Below are positions 32,601 to 44,062 of a stretch of DNA of 64,000 bases, in pieces. A program made the position numbers and the translations under genes. The notes under the pieces were generated by a model. The model did no database searches and was not told the DNA's origin. It saw nothing but the letters and a program-made list of their open reading frames with translations. Every line of letters begins with the position of its first letter. Position 1 is the stretch's first letter. The DNA comes from Nitzschia sp. pyKryTriq1 (lineage: Eukaryota; Bacillariophyta; Bacillariophyceae; Bacillariales; Bacillariaceae): the NCBI GenBank assembly GCA_956465555.1, contig OY101124.1, forward strand, positions 496,001-560,000. The letters run 5' to 3'.

Positions 32601-34023
32601 TTTGCTGTCCTTACTTCGTCAAAACCTGGCGCAAGCGTCGGGCAGTAAGCACGCCATTGAAAATCTGGCCAAGTGCATCGCCGTCATTACGTCCGTCACT
32701 TCGGCCGAGAACCGACAGGGCGTGCTGTCGGAAACCTTGACCACCTTGGAGGGTTCTGCCACTCCCGAAGATCCTGCGGCACTCAAAAAGGTCCAGCTGG
32801 CCCTCCTCATGTCGGGCGATTTGGGTCGCATTGTCGACCTCACCACTACCATTGACGGTTTGGCCGAAGAGTTGTTGACGATCTATATGGGCTACTTTGA
32901 TTCGCCATCCGAAGACTTGAAGAATGCTGCTGCCTTTGCCCTTGGACGAGCGGCTGTAGGGGCCCAGTCTGTCTTTTTGCCCGCGATCGTGGCAGCACTG
33001 GAAAGCAACAACCAAAAGAAACAGTACTTGTTGTTGTCGGCGCTCCGAGCTTTTATTCAATGTAGCTACCAACAGTCAGGAGGTGAAGGAGTTGCCGCTA
33101 CTCTTCCCGTGATTATGCCTCACTTGGAGAATCACTGTTCGGACACAGAAGAGGGAGTCCGCACTATGGTTGCAGAATGCATGGGATCTCTTACGTGCAT
33201 GCAACCCGCCAAAATGCTGGAAAAGCTGTCTCAGATGGTCGAGGCTCATGCGTTCATTACGGCCCCCAATGGTACTGTTGATCCTGCGGATACGGTCTCG
33301 AAGGACAATTCGCTCGTCTGTTGGTCGATTGCCACCTCGATCAAACTCGCCATTGCCGGCAAGGCCGATCCCGTCCAAATGGCCATTTTCATGCCTCGTT
33401 TATTGAAACTGCTTGAACAAAAGGAATTGGGTTGTCGCAACGCTGCACTTCTCATGGTCTATTCGGCGGTCCACCACATGCCCCAAGTCGTGGCAGGCCT
33501 CATGAAGGAGCAAATTATGCCATCACTTTACGAAGTGGCAACCTTCAAATTGGAACGCAAAGTCGATTTGGGTCCCTTTACTCATACTGTCGACGACGCC
33601 CTGCCCTTGCGTAAGGCAGCCTTGAGTATTTTCGCTACTTGTCTAGAGAATCTACCCGCCAGTTTGGATATTGCTTCCTTCATGCCCGTCTTGGCCAAGG
33701 CCTTGGGAGATGTCGAAGATGTCCAGTTGCAGGCTCATCAAATCGTCATTTCCATGTGTGCCCGGCAACCCGCCTATGTAGTTGCCGCCGTGGAGACGTT
33801 TGTGGAGCCCTTGGAAAAGACCATGCACAAGAAGCAAGGACAGAAGACTGGGACCGAGTTGGAACGCTTGCATGAATGGATCAAGAGCGCTCTCCGCACC
33901 ATGGTGGCCTTGAGCAAATTGGAAGGGGCCATGAACAATCGCAAATTTGCTGATTTCTATGCTCGAACCAGAGCGAATAGCAAGTTCCAACCCACGCTGG
34001 AAGCGATTGCGGAGGAACGCTAG
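29693..34023 (+). CDS. CAND1: cullin-associated NEDD8-dissociated protein 1 (CAND1/TIP120)
   Basis: Exons 29693-32298 and 32424-34023 joined in phase 2 (SHLAL|RASISAL) through a 125-nt GT-AG intron; 1401 residues of HEAT repeats. Marks of CAND1: SELRDVYAIGLRTLVQTIPP, VRKRAGTTIGCLS, ESFVLRCPTQVQPHLNKII, ASLAYMSYDPNYSYGNDDE followed by the acidic loop, and SWKVRRSAIRALKAV then GRFKEREENCRV. The C-terminal part has LKNAAAFALGRAAVG and the KVDLGPFTHTVDDALPLRKA block that binds the cullin C-terminus. CAND1 exchanges substrate receptors on un-neddylated cullin-RING ubiquitin ligases. It is longer than the ~1230-residue animal protein, mainly through Ser/Thr/Asn-rich inserts near residues 42-80 and 280-290 and an enlarged poly-Asp/Glu loop. 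No CAND1 partner gene is nearby. Confidence 0.95.
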
Positions 34024-35045
34024 AAAGACCAGTACGAACAATAGACTGATGCGCCATCGAAGGATATGGAATGAAACGGCTGGTACGAAACCAAACCCAA
34101 GTAATAGTACATCGTTAGTACCAGCATCGAGTACCATTCCAGAAACCCGAATCCTGAATCCTGAATAACATAGGTGTCGAATTAAAGAAGGGGATATCGA
34201 TAGAGATAGGAGAATGCATGTTCCGGAACGGTACTAAATAGTGTTGTATTTTGATGAAATAGGAAGAGGTGTAGTAAGTCAATGTTTTGCTATGTAGTTC
34301 TTGATGTGCTACCGTTGGTTTGATGCAGTGAAATAGTTAGTGAAATCACGCAAAGAAAAATAAGGGGGAAATCTTGTCATGGGGGTACCAACAAGAAATT
34401 CCATCGTTGCCACAACAAGCGTTACACCGTTACACTCTCTTGCTGGCACGACAGCACAAAACTCCTCGAAGTGCCGCCATTTGACACGGCAGTAATACCG
34501 ATCGACAAAACGGAACCAGCAGTATGCAAGGGTGGCCAACAACAGGCTTCGCATCAGAGGCGCAGAATCGGCAGGATTGGCAGTAAAGGAAATGGGGCCG
34601 GATGGAGCAGGGTCAGATCCAGTAGCGATTAACTACTAGATAGCGATGACAAATTCCAGTAAATGAAAATTTTATAAGCTTTACATCTAGGAGTGAAACG
34701 ATTTTGAGGGTGAAGAGCAAACATCTTGGATCCAGGATATGCTTCAAGATTAGAATACTTCAAGATGCAACGGAGAGAGTATAGTGGAGGCAGCTGGAAC
34801 GATCAATGACGAGCGGCGTTCGAGCCAAAATTGTTGGACTGTCAATGACGACTCGAATGATCGACAAAAATCTGGTGGACAGACAGACCATGTCGCATCC
34901 GTTGGATGGGCTCGCGCGCCTCGACTGTATTTTTAGCTTATCAAGTGTTGCTGATTCTGTAAAAGAGTAAGCTTATCAAGACTCTTGTCTTTTTCTCCTG
35001 GACCATATGTCTTCTCGTTTATTGTGTATGTCTTCTCATATTTAT

Positions 35046-35113
35046 AGGGTTCTCGGGTTCCCATAATCATAGGGTTCTCGGGTTCCCATAATATGTAGGG
35101 TTCTCGGGTTTCT
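35046..35113 (+). repeat. 25-26-bp tandem repeat, three copies
   Basis: AGGGTTCTCGGGTT starts at 35046, 35071 and 35097; the first two copies continue CCCATAAT, the third TCTCC. Confidence 0.85.
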
Positions 35114-35377
35114 CCGATGTGTTCCCGGTACCAGGTACGCAGTACGTGAGCTCGACACCATGCGTCTGACATCATCACAAATAAATCGCAACATTCCTAC
35201 CCTACTAACAAGTAATAAACTCACACTCTAACAAGTGATAAACGAAAATACGTGTAATGGCCGGTCCGCCGTGTGACGTACTGTATGCCTGGTTTCTGCG
35301 CTATCCAGCACGTCCCCCTTTTTGGATAACGCGTCACAAGGCATCATTGCGCTATCCAGGACGTCGCATTCCAACAT

Positions 35378-35692
35378 ACGTTGGAATACTCCGAAAGCTT
35401 CGACGGATTCCGATTAGCGAACCGTTGGGTTCTGCTCTCTGTTTACCAAGGTTTGAGAATAGACGAAAACAACAGTAAAAAAATAATAATTCATAATTTT
35501 CATATCACGTTAGAGATAACGCAATCATTAGCCGTGACGTCACATACGGGACGTTGGGATACTCCGAAACCTTCGACGGGTTCCCAGTAGCGAACCATTG
35601 GGTTCTCCTCTCTGTTTACCAAGGTTTGAGAATAGACGAAAACACCAGTAAAATAATTCATAATTTTTATATCACGTTAGAGATAATGCAGT
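35378..35692 (+). repeat. 173-bp period direct repeat, two copies
   Basis: Copy 1 is 35378-35525 and copy 2 is 35551-35692. Both begin ACGTTGG(A/G)ATACTCCGAAA, share TCTGTTTACCAAGGTTTGAG and end TATCACGTTAGAGATAA(C/T)GCA. They differ by ~12 substitutions and a short A-run indel, so the duplication is not very recent. No coding content is convincing. Confidence 0.9.
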
Positions 35693-36177
35693 TTCCACTT
35701 TTTGAGTTGTGCTGGCGGGTTTCATTCTCTTGCTTCCCGCCATGAAGAATCATTATTTGTATATGCCACCATGAAGATGGAAACTCGTTTCTCAAAGGAA
35801 TTAATATTGCCCTTCCGAACTTTCTCAAACTGACCGAGAAAGAATGAGCTGGATCTGTTCTTCATTCTTTCCCGATTAATTTCCCACTCGAAATAAATGA
35901 TCAATGTCAAAGGAGGGCACCAATCGATTTTGGATACCTTCTTGCCGGCAGAAGAGATACTATGACACAGACATTCCAACAGTTTAGCGACGAGTTTCTG
36001 ATAACGGTACATACGTAGGCCAACATCTTCCTTTCCGAGATTCGCAGGCCGTCGGAAGCTGGGTATCCTCAGATTGTCAGATACTATCCGTCGGTTCCTG
36101 ACATGCTCATAATTTGCAACTTGACGACTCCTCAATCGTTAGTTGAACACAAGCACATACAGCAAGACATCGTCAAC

Positions 36178-39100
36178 ATGTGCAAACCTGACGAAGAAAA
36201 GGGAGCTGCCGCCAAGGCTGCTGTCCCCAACTGGCATGCCCTCACCAAGGAAGAATGTGCCAGTCTTTTGGGACTCGGTCCCAACATCCGCACTACTGGT
36301 CTGACCTCTGCTGAAGCTGCAAAGCGATTGGAGGAATATGGACCCAACGAGCTGTCGGCAAAGGAACAAAGGACTCTGTGGCAACGCATCTGGGCCCAAT
36401 TGTACAATGTTTTGGTTGGAATCTTGATCTTTGTTGCCGTCGTTTCTTTGATCAAGGGTATCATTTCTACCGGAGAAAATCGCCTGACGAACTTCATCGA
36501 AGTCGGTTTGATTACGTTCGTTGTTACGTAAGTCAATATAGACAGCTCAAGGCTGCAAGTGGAATACAGTTATCAAATAAAATTTCTCACCGCGCATTTT
36601 CCTGATCTGCAGCTTGAACACTTGTATCGGTGTCTACCAAGAAGGTTCGGCCGAAAAGGCCGCCGAAGCCCTTAAGAGTATGCTTTCAAGCGACGCCATT
36701 TTGATTCGTGACGGCAAGGAAGTCAAGGTGGCTGGTACCGATATTGTTCCCGGAGATGTCGTGATCTTGCAGACCGGAGACCGTGTTCCAGGTGATATCC
36801 GACTTCTTCAGGTCAACAACTTGGCGTGCCAAGAAGCTGCCCTTACTGGCGAGTCCGTCCCCATCGATAAAATTACGGATCCGATCGTGGCTGCCAACGG
36901 CAACCCCCAGCAAACTCCTTTGGGAGACCGAAAGAACATGTGCTTCAGTGCCACTTTGGTTTCTCAAGGATATGGTGTTGGTTTGATTGTGTCGACTGGT
37001 GACAACACCGAGATTGGTACCATCAACAGTCTTGTGAACAAGGTCGAAGAGAAGAAGACTGCCGTGCTTGAACAAATTGCTTTCATCGCCAAGTGCTTGG
37101 CCGGATTTATTTCTATCTGTGCCGTCATCACCTGGTGCACTGCTTTCTTCATGCTATCTGAAAGTGCCCTTGACTCCTTGACCATTGCCCTCACTTGCGC
37201 TGTCGCCATGATTCCCGAAGGTCTCGATGCCATCGTCACCATGACCTACTCGTGGAGTGTTGCCAAGATGGCCAAGCAAAACGCCATCATCCGAAAGCTT
37301 CCTGCTGTTGAGACACTGGGATCGGTCACTGTCATCTGCTCTGACAAGACTGGAACTCTTACCAAGAACGAAATGTCGCTCGTTGCCTTCGTCACTTCCA
37401 ACGCTCACTACAAGAATGACGTCGACAACAAAACCCGAACTTCCACCAACTTCATCCGTGACGATAGCTACTTGGCCCACCGAGCTGCAGGAGCTGCTGG
37501 GAAGTCTACTGCTGAAGTTATCCACTCTGGTCCCAGTGCCCACCATGGTGGAAAGCGTCAATTTGGATTCTCGATGCACGGAGAGGACTCGTACCGTGGA
37601 GCCAAAGATGATGGTTTGGTTGAAGATCTTCCTGCTCCTGAGGGTGACGGCCCTGTCTCTTCCGACTCCACCCCTGTTGGAGCCGGAGAGTCCCCCAGCC
37701 TTACTTTCATCCGCCAAGCGTTGGTTGGAGGTGTTCTGTGCTCGAAGTGCACCCTTGGAAAGAATGGATCTCGGGAGGGTGAATTCGGAAACCCCACCGA
37801 GCTCTCTATTCTCCGCGCTTCTTACTTCGTTGATGTCGACGTTGATGGCATGAAGGCCAACGCGCCCATCGTCGCCGAGGTTCCTTTCAGTTCTGAGTAC
37901 AAGTTTATGGCCACTGTCCACGCGCCTTCTACCGAAAACGACGGAAACACTGTCTCTGCTGACGAGTATGTTGTCCACGCCAAGGGAGCTCCTGACCGTA
38001 TGATCAAGGTCTGCGCCAACCAAGTCAAGGCTGGTATTCTTGGAGAGACCGAGCCCATGAACCTCGAGTACTGGACGGAACAAATCGCCATCCTTTCCTC
38101 GCACGGTCTTCGTGTGTTGGCCCTATGCCGTGGAACTGTCAAGAAGAGCGAGTTGAAGGAGGGAGATCAACTCAGCGCTTCTTTCGTCAATGGACGGGAT
38201 GAACCATGGTTGACCATGGTTGGACTTTGCGCCATCATGGACCCCCCACGCCCCGAGTGTGTTTCTGCCATCGCCGAAGCCCACTCCGCCGGAGTCCGAG
38301 TTGCCATGATTACCGGAGACCACAAGGACACTGCTCGTGCTATCGGAGATCAGCTTGGATTGGTCGATGAGAAGTACAACGATGCTATCACTGGACCTGA
38401 GCTTGACGGTATGACCGAGGAGGAACTCCGAAAGGCTGTCTTGAAGTACAACATCTTTGCCCGTGCCTCTCCTCAAAACAAGATCCAGATTGTGAAGGCT
38501 TTGCAAGCTGAGGGACAAATCTGCTCCATGACCGGTGATGGTGTGAATGACGCCCCTGCCCTGAAGGCTGCAGATATGGGTGTTGCCATGGGCAAAGAAG
38601 GTACCGATGTGGCCCGCGAAGCATCCGAGATGATCTTGGCCGACGATAACTTCGCCACCATCGTGTACGCTGTCAAGGAAGGACGTACTGTGTGGGACAA
38701 CTTGCGAAAGGTGTTGTTGATCAACACTCCCATCAACAACGCTCAAGGTTTGAGTGTGTTGTTCGGCATTCTCCTTGGTTTGCCCCAGACTCCTTTGACC
38801 CCCATCCAAGTCTTGTACTGCAACTTGATCTGTGCCGTCACCCTTGGTTTCGTTGCCGCTGTCGAGCCCGCCGAAGAAGGAATCATGACCAAACCACCTC
38901 GCCGTCTTGGAAAGCGGTTAATTGGCCGATTCTTGCTCTTGCGAATCGCCATTGGAACCATCGTCTTGATCGCCACCACTGTTGGAAGTGTCTTCATGGT
39001 CCAAAACGATTACAGTCTTCCTGAACAACGATCGCAAGCCTTGAACACCTTGAGTTTCGGAGCTATTGCCATCACCATCAGCGCCCGTTATAGCCACAAC

Positions 39101-39445
39101 TCTTCCTTCAGCACCTCCATCTTGACAGGAAACCCTCTCTGCTGGTACTCTGTTGCCATCATGACTGTCCTCCAGCTGGTCATCACCTACACTCCTGGAC
39201 TGAACTCGCTTGTCTTCGAGATGGCTGGTATGGACTGGTACCAGTGGGTTATTGTTCTTGTTTTCATGGTGGTAACCTTCGTTGTCATGGAGGTTGAGAA
39301 GGCCGTCCGCCGATACCTCGCCCGCATGGGTTCAGACACTGATGACATCGCCTTCGACCCTACTTTTGACCAGCAAATCATTCCTTCGTCGGACCCAGCA
39401 CCCAAGACTAGCCATCATGTCATGACCGACTCTATGCGAAAGTAA
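36178..39445 (+). CDS. type-II-like P-type cation-transporting ATPase
   Basis: Exons 36178-36527 and 36613-39445, joined in phase 2 ([16 protein letters not shown]) by an 85-nt intron; 1060 residues. The start MCKPDEEKG was chosen over the ATG at 36103. All catalytic parts are present: LTGESVPID (actuator), the phosphorylated Asp361 in [32 protein letters not shown] and [20 protein letters not shown]. An N-terminal cation-ATPase domain and about ten membrane helices fit the type II plan. The ion site is atypical: M4 reads [18 protein letters not shown] where SERCA/PacL have IPEGLPAV, and M6 reads [18 protein letters not shown] with no Asp where Ca2+ pumps have NLVTDG. The M6 pattern resembles a bacterial group (VNMVTAVTLGLALAFEP) of unsettled ion. 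A ~90-residue low-complexity insert lies in the N domain. Codon choice looks more biased (CTT, GTC, AAG, GGA) than in neighbours, hinting at high expression. Transported ion unknown; Na+ or K+ is as likely as Ca2+. Confidence 0.9.
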
Positions 39446-40555
39446 TCATTTATTTGACTTTCTCAGAGTCAGTCTGTCAATAAATTCCTCAAACGGTCAT
39501 TTTTTAAAAACCTGCCACCAATTTATGTCAACACAGCACACCACGCAGAAGACTTTGACATGTGCAATGTAAATGTTGTTTGAAAATAGATTCTCGAAAT
39601 CAATTACTGTCCATTCTCTATTCTCTCCTTGAGACTCTATCGGCAGACTAGCTAGCGGTAGTACCGGTAGAGCTGAACCCCTTCCAATTTTGGGAAGCGA
39701 TCTCCGCTTAATTTTTGTACTCTCTACTCTACTGAGAGCCTCGTCGGGTGCTCGTGACCACGTTGCCCCCAAAATCGTCCTTTGCGGCTAATAGCAAGTT
39801 GCGCCTCCACTATAAATAATAATTTATCCCTCGTTTCTCCAACTTTTGCACATGCATGCCTTGACATTGGGCGAAAAGAGCGCGCGGGGCAAGTTTTCAG
39901 TAGTTAAGGTACACAAAGGGTACCGGTACGTTTGTATGTACCCGTAAGGGAAGGGTCTTTTCGGTCTGTGTGTTGTGGCGTAGTACAGTAATATGGAGAG
40001 GATTTGAACGTGCGTACAGTATGTACCAGGTTGTTTTAGTGGCAAACATGACGAGTCGAGCAGGGTGGAACTGCAAGATGCTTACCACGAGCTGGGGTTT
40101 GGCTGATATTTTGAAACGCCACAGGAGAGAGCGATGGGACACCAGGTGGTCGTGGGAAGAGGAATGGATGATCCGCCGAATATTTTCCTTGGTACGGTAC
40201 TAATTTGTGTAGAGTCTACTAAACAATAGTTTCCGCTGGAGCATCGCTTCCAAGATAGCTTACCGATTGCATCGCAGACTCATTCGATTGGATTTCCATT
40301 TGGGACTGTTTCTGTACATCGAGAATCCAAGATCCACAACATGCGCGCGTCTACTAGTAGACAGTGCACGTTCTCGCTGCTTCATGCTGTACCGGTACGA
40401 TAGAGTAAAGTTGTAGTAGCAGTAGTAGTAGTAGTAGTAAAGTGGTTCCTGTAGATGTGATGAATGTCATTGCTCTGTTCACAGCTAGCTGCAGCTGGTC
40501 GAATTTTGTACAGTAGTATCTGTGAACACTGCAATACAATCAGAACATCATTATC
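39446..40555. other. intergenic, 1.1 kb
   Basis: Contains TACCGGTA words at about 39662, 39920 and 40391, a diverged fragment of the dispersed repeat at 40360-40389, and a GTA-triplet run near 40415-40440. No gene supported. Confidence 0.5.
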
Positions 40556-41026
40556 ATGTCTGGTTTAATTCCTGCTGACGTCGCTGCCCTTGGAGTAGGT
40601 GCTTTTTTCGGTGCTCTTTCCAGATACCAGTGTGGCAAACTGGCCGCCGATTGGATTGCGAGCGACCCCAATCGTCTGGGCAAGCTGACGGGTTGGCACA
40701 CTGCTGGAATCAACATGGGAGGAAGTTTTATTTTGGGTGGAATCAGTGCTGCCCCTTCTCAAAAAGCAAATCATGCCTTTAGTAGCAGCAGCAGTAGCAG
40801 CAAGTCGCCATCGTTCTTTCAAGGTCTTTCCCCGCGCACCAAACTGATGATGGGGGTTGGATTTTGTGGCAGCTACACCACATTCTCGACGTATAGTGTC
40901 GATGTCGTTACATGGATATCGGAGGGTAAAACAGGAAAGGCTTTGAAGTATGTGGCTGCCAACAACGTCGGTGGGATTGTGGCAGCGGCAGCAGGAATGA
41001 TTGTGGTGAAGAAATTCTTTGGATGA
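40556..41026 (+). CDS. crcB: single-domain fluoride channel (Fluc/CrcB/FEX family)
   Basis: Single exon, 156 residues with four hydrophobic helices. Family marks: GAFFGALSRYQCGK (helix 1), AGINMGGSFILGG (helix 2, with the channel Asn), and GVGFCGSYTTFSTYSVD (helix 3, with the TTFST turn). A Ser-rich insert of ~25 residues sits between helices 2 and 3. Fluc proteins export fluoride down its gradient as antiparallel dimers. Most eukaryotic FEX proteins are two-domain fusions; this one has one domain, so it should work as a dual-topology homodimer like bacterial CrcB. The start at 40556 (MSGLIPADV) directly precedes helix 1. No organelle-targeting sequence. The call is firm; the plasma-membrane site is inference. 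Confidence 0.92.
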   Translation: MSGLIPADVAALGVGAFFGALSRYQCGKLAADWIASDPNRLGKLTGWHTAGINMGGSFILGGISAAPSQKANHAFSSSSSSSKSPSFFQGLSPRTKLMMGVGFCGSYTTFSTYSVDVVTWISEGKTGKALKYVAANNVGGIVAAAAGMIVVKKFFG

Positions 41027-41160
41027 TGATGATTTGAATTTTGGAATGAAAGAATCACAGTCAGTATAGTTTGAGTAGAATATAGCAAGAATGGAGCACT
41101 AGATTTACAAGTACTGCCTGTACTGTAAGGAAGCAAGTCAGTACGAGTACCTCTTGCATT

Positions 41161-42007
41161 CTAAACTATGCTTCTCGCTACAATGACAGGCCCAAACCGC
41201 GGCCCTGGGCTCTTGTGTTTGAAATCCCGCTCATCTACCACCAAAGTAGCCGTAATACTACTCGTCTCCTCCTCTGTCATTATTTCGGGTAAGAAGATTG
41301 CTGGATAGACCATTCCTCGGAATCGATTAATCGCGGATATGTGTAAAGATTCCCCGTTGAGAGTAAATTGAACCATGGGTAAATCGGATTGCTGGACAGC
41401 CACTCCAATGACATCTCCATTTTCGACATCAATCCGACGCATCCATTGTGTACCATTCACTTGCGACGGTGCGGCTGTTTGTATCATAAAATAATAATCA
41501 TAATGGCAAGGAGGATTTGAATATATGTGAGTGCGAGTAAACAGTATATATTAGTAAGCAGTCTGTCGAAACGTTGATCGAACCATTCTGCCTGAAAGTC
41601 GTCTAGGCGATGGTTCACATCCAGACAGACACGACAAAAACATATTATTATCATCGTCATCATGTTTACTCACCTTCTTCTGGTTGGACTTTGTCTTTTA
41701 ATTCTTGATAAAATTTTGGATCCTTCTTGCCCGACACGCCAAACAAAATCGTTTCAATGGTCATCCTGGGCGGAACGTTGGACATGTGCCATTCCCAGTA
41801 GGCCGCATCTTGCTCAATCGGTACCCCCGCCATGGCTAAACCATGACCCGATATTATGCCGGGTGATTTCCGAGTAATTGTCGGAGCACTCATGCTGGCG
41901 CTAATATCGAGCGCCTTTCGTGCCTTTTGCGCTTGGAGTTCCATTTCTTTGTCGTCGTCGCCGCCATGACTGTCGCCGCGGCTCAAACAGGAACAACAGC
42001 AACCCAT
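41161..42007 (-). CDS. SPRY-domain protein with N-terminal lipidation motif
   Basis: Exons 42007-41674 and 41474-41161 joined in phase 1 by a 199-nt intron (GAAG|GTGAGT ... AAACAG|CC); 215 residues. The start MGCCCSCLS fits N-myristoylation of Gly2 with palmitoylation of the Cys cluster, so membrane attachment is likely. The SPRY fold runs from about SPGIISGHGLAMAGVPIEQD through YWEWHM and continues in exon 2 with RRIDVENGDVIGVAV, VQFTLNGESL and FRGMVYPAIFL, the usual SPRY beta strands. SPRY domains are protein-interaction modules; the partner is unknown. The C-terminus stops soon after the fold. An acidic/Lys segment (KMELQAQKARKAL-like) lies between anchor and domain. Confidence 0.85.
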
Positions 42008-42369
42008 CTTGATCTTTTTACCACACGTTTCCGATATTGATAATGCAATGGGGTGATGAATGATAAGAGCAAGAAAGTAGAGAAGTAATAGACTGCTCTA
42101 CTATCTAGAGTATATGGTGATGAAAGCGGTGAAACAGACGACGAAGCAAGAAGCAAGAAGCAAGAAACAATAAAAAAGCACGGTGCCGCCAATGCGATGC
42201 GACCTCCGCGAAACCTGAAAGGCGAAACCTGACGACCGATCACATCTAACCGACTTTTTGATCGGTGTCCGACTTTTCAAACCACCGATTTTTGTGTCGA
42301 AGTAGTCCGGACAACGAAGACTGCCGAACTTACTATTTCGAACAAAATTAAAAAAAATGGTTGGCGACC
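42008..42369. other. divergent promoter region, 360 bases
   Basis: Separates the divergent SPRY and REX1-B genes. A-rich just before the REX1-B start; otherwise only short repeats of AGCAAGAA at 42148-42172. Confidence 0.5.
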
Positions 42370-43658
42370 ATGACACTCAGATCACAACTACTCATTTCGA
42401 GCATTGTTCGTACCGCAGTTTTCTTCGATCCTCAAGGAAGCGTGTGTTGCTGTGCTTGTATCGATTCGAGTAGTGGTAACGTAGCACTTGACCGCCACCA
42501 AGCATCTCGTCGTACTTTTTCAGAGATTCAGCGAGTTTGGAAGAAAGCAAGAATGACGGCAACGGCAGCAGAAGGAGCCGAGGCGTCCGCCAATATCATT
42601 ACGAGTACACGTACTACTGTGCACCCCGAGGAGATCTCCAACCATCCAGCAGCAGGGACGTTATCGACGTCGGTATTGTCACCGTCGCGACAGGGAATTG
42701 ACATTCAGCAGGCACTATCGATCTTATCCGCTCGTTCGGAACCATATGAAAATAATCATCCGCACCATGGTGGCGGGTGTGGGTGCTCCCAAAAAGTGCC
42801 AGAAAATGCCAAGGCGATGGGGCAAACGATTGACTTGATGGCAACAACAACAGCAACAACAACAACAACAACGGCGAAGACTACCACGAGTTCGAATATC
42901 AATCATCAGGAGGAGGAACTACAACAGGATCAAGAAGACCAAAATCGCTTGTTGCTAGGAGAGGGGCGGACGGAGAGGCTCCAGAAAATCCAAGCAGAGT
43001 TGAATTCCATGTCCGATCGGGAGCTGCTGCAAGCCGTTCTCCAAGCACAGCAAGATCGAGTGGCGACCTATCGAGATTACGAAAGGTGCGTATTTTCCAA
43101 GCAAACAAACGTAGTAGTAGTATGCATGTTCTGCTAGCTGGAACGAGCAGTACGGTAGGATACCTCGCCCCCACATGTTCGTTTTTTGAAAGAGGAGATC
43201 TTGCTCTTACTTTGGTCCTCCTTTGTTTATTTTTAATTTCCAGTGGCTTGATGACGGTGCTTCAAACGGGAAACATGACTTTTTATCCCGACACTTGTTC
43301 GAAAGCGACAGCTGCCTTTTCCGTGCTTAGTGAGACCATCAAGGCCATTCAAGCCATCTTTCAGCAGCCACAACGTCAACGCAACGATCTAGTGCAACTC
43401 ATAGTGCAATTGCAAGGACATGAAAAGGAAAAGTTGCATTTGACGGCAGCTCATCACTTGGAACGAATACGGCAAAGAAATCAGCAACTGCAGCCCCAGC
43501 AGTCGGGGGACCCTCGCATTGGAAGGCTATTACAAGAGGGGGTGCAAATCTTGCAACAAAAGATTCATACTTGCGTGGAGCACATCAATGAAGTACTGGA
43601 GGAAATTCGATGCGCTATTCTGGAAGAAGATGAACAGAAAAAGAATGGTGGTATATAA
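42370..43658 (+). CDS. REX1-B-domain protein (DNA-repair family)
   Basis: Exons 42370-43085 and 43244-43658 joined in phase 2 (DYE|SGLMTVLQ) by a 158-nt intron; 376 residues. The conserved part spans the junction, ~residues 210-320: VLQAQQDRVATYRDYESGL, then TFYPDTCSKATAAFSVLSET, IKAIQAIF, and LQGHEKEKLHLTAAHHLERI. This matches the REX1-B family, named from a Chlamydomonas excision-repair mutant, with human REX1BD as a relative. The N-terminal ~200 residues are low complexity, with Thr and Gln runs and a HHGGGCGC stretch. The start was set at the first ATG in frame; one or more later Met (for example MTATAAEG) could be used. The C-terminal ~60 residues look coiled-coil. Molecular role of the family is poorly known. 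Confidence 0.8.
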
Positions 43659-44062
43659 TAGTAATAAATGAATCATGCCCAACTGTACTGTGTCTCTTAA
43701 TAGTCTTGAGAGTATAGTCGTAGGTTGATCCTTGATGATTCTGCAGTATATTGGTACGCTAAATAGTTTTAAATGGCAAGATGCTCCTAAACTCTACAGT
43801 AATATCGACCATTCGTAAGCTGCTCCATTCATCAAAGACAAAACGTACTAAAAATATCGTTTTTCCGTCTCTTTTTTTTTAACATTTTCATTTCCTTCAC
43901 TGTCGTGATGCTTTCACACCATGGTTATTTTCTCTACCAATCATCAATCACTCAATCGATCCATGAGTGGGTGACTGACTACATAGTCAATGATTCATTC
44001 ATTCATTCCTTCGTTCGTTTGTTCGTTCCCCCATAAGACATCCTGGTGCAGTATTGCTCTTC
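43659..44062. other. intergenic between convergent genes
   Basis: Between the stops of the REX1-B gene and the kinase gene. AT-rich with a T-run at about 43870-43880 and CATT/CGTT repeats near 44000; presumably both 3' UTRs. Confidence 0.5.

Larger units (their letters stand above)
34024..36177. other. 2.1-kb intergenic region with direct repeats
   Basis: No gene supported. Holds two repeat arrays listed separately (35046-35113 and 35378-35692) and a pair of GCGCTATCCAG(C/G)ACGTC words at about 35299 and 35349. The last ~75 bases before 36178 could extend the ATPase frame (ATG at 36103), but I take them as leader. Confidence 0.5.

Noticed and set aside
37154-38104. 316-codon antisense frame inside the P-type ATPase
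   Set aside because: Shadow of biased codon use on the other strand.
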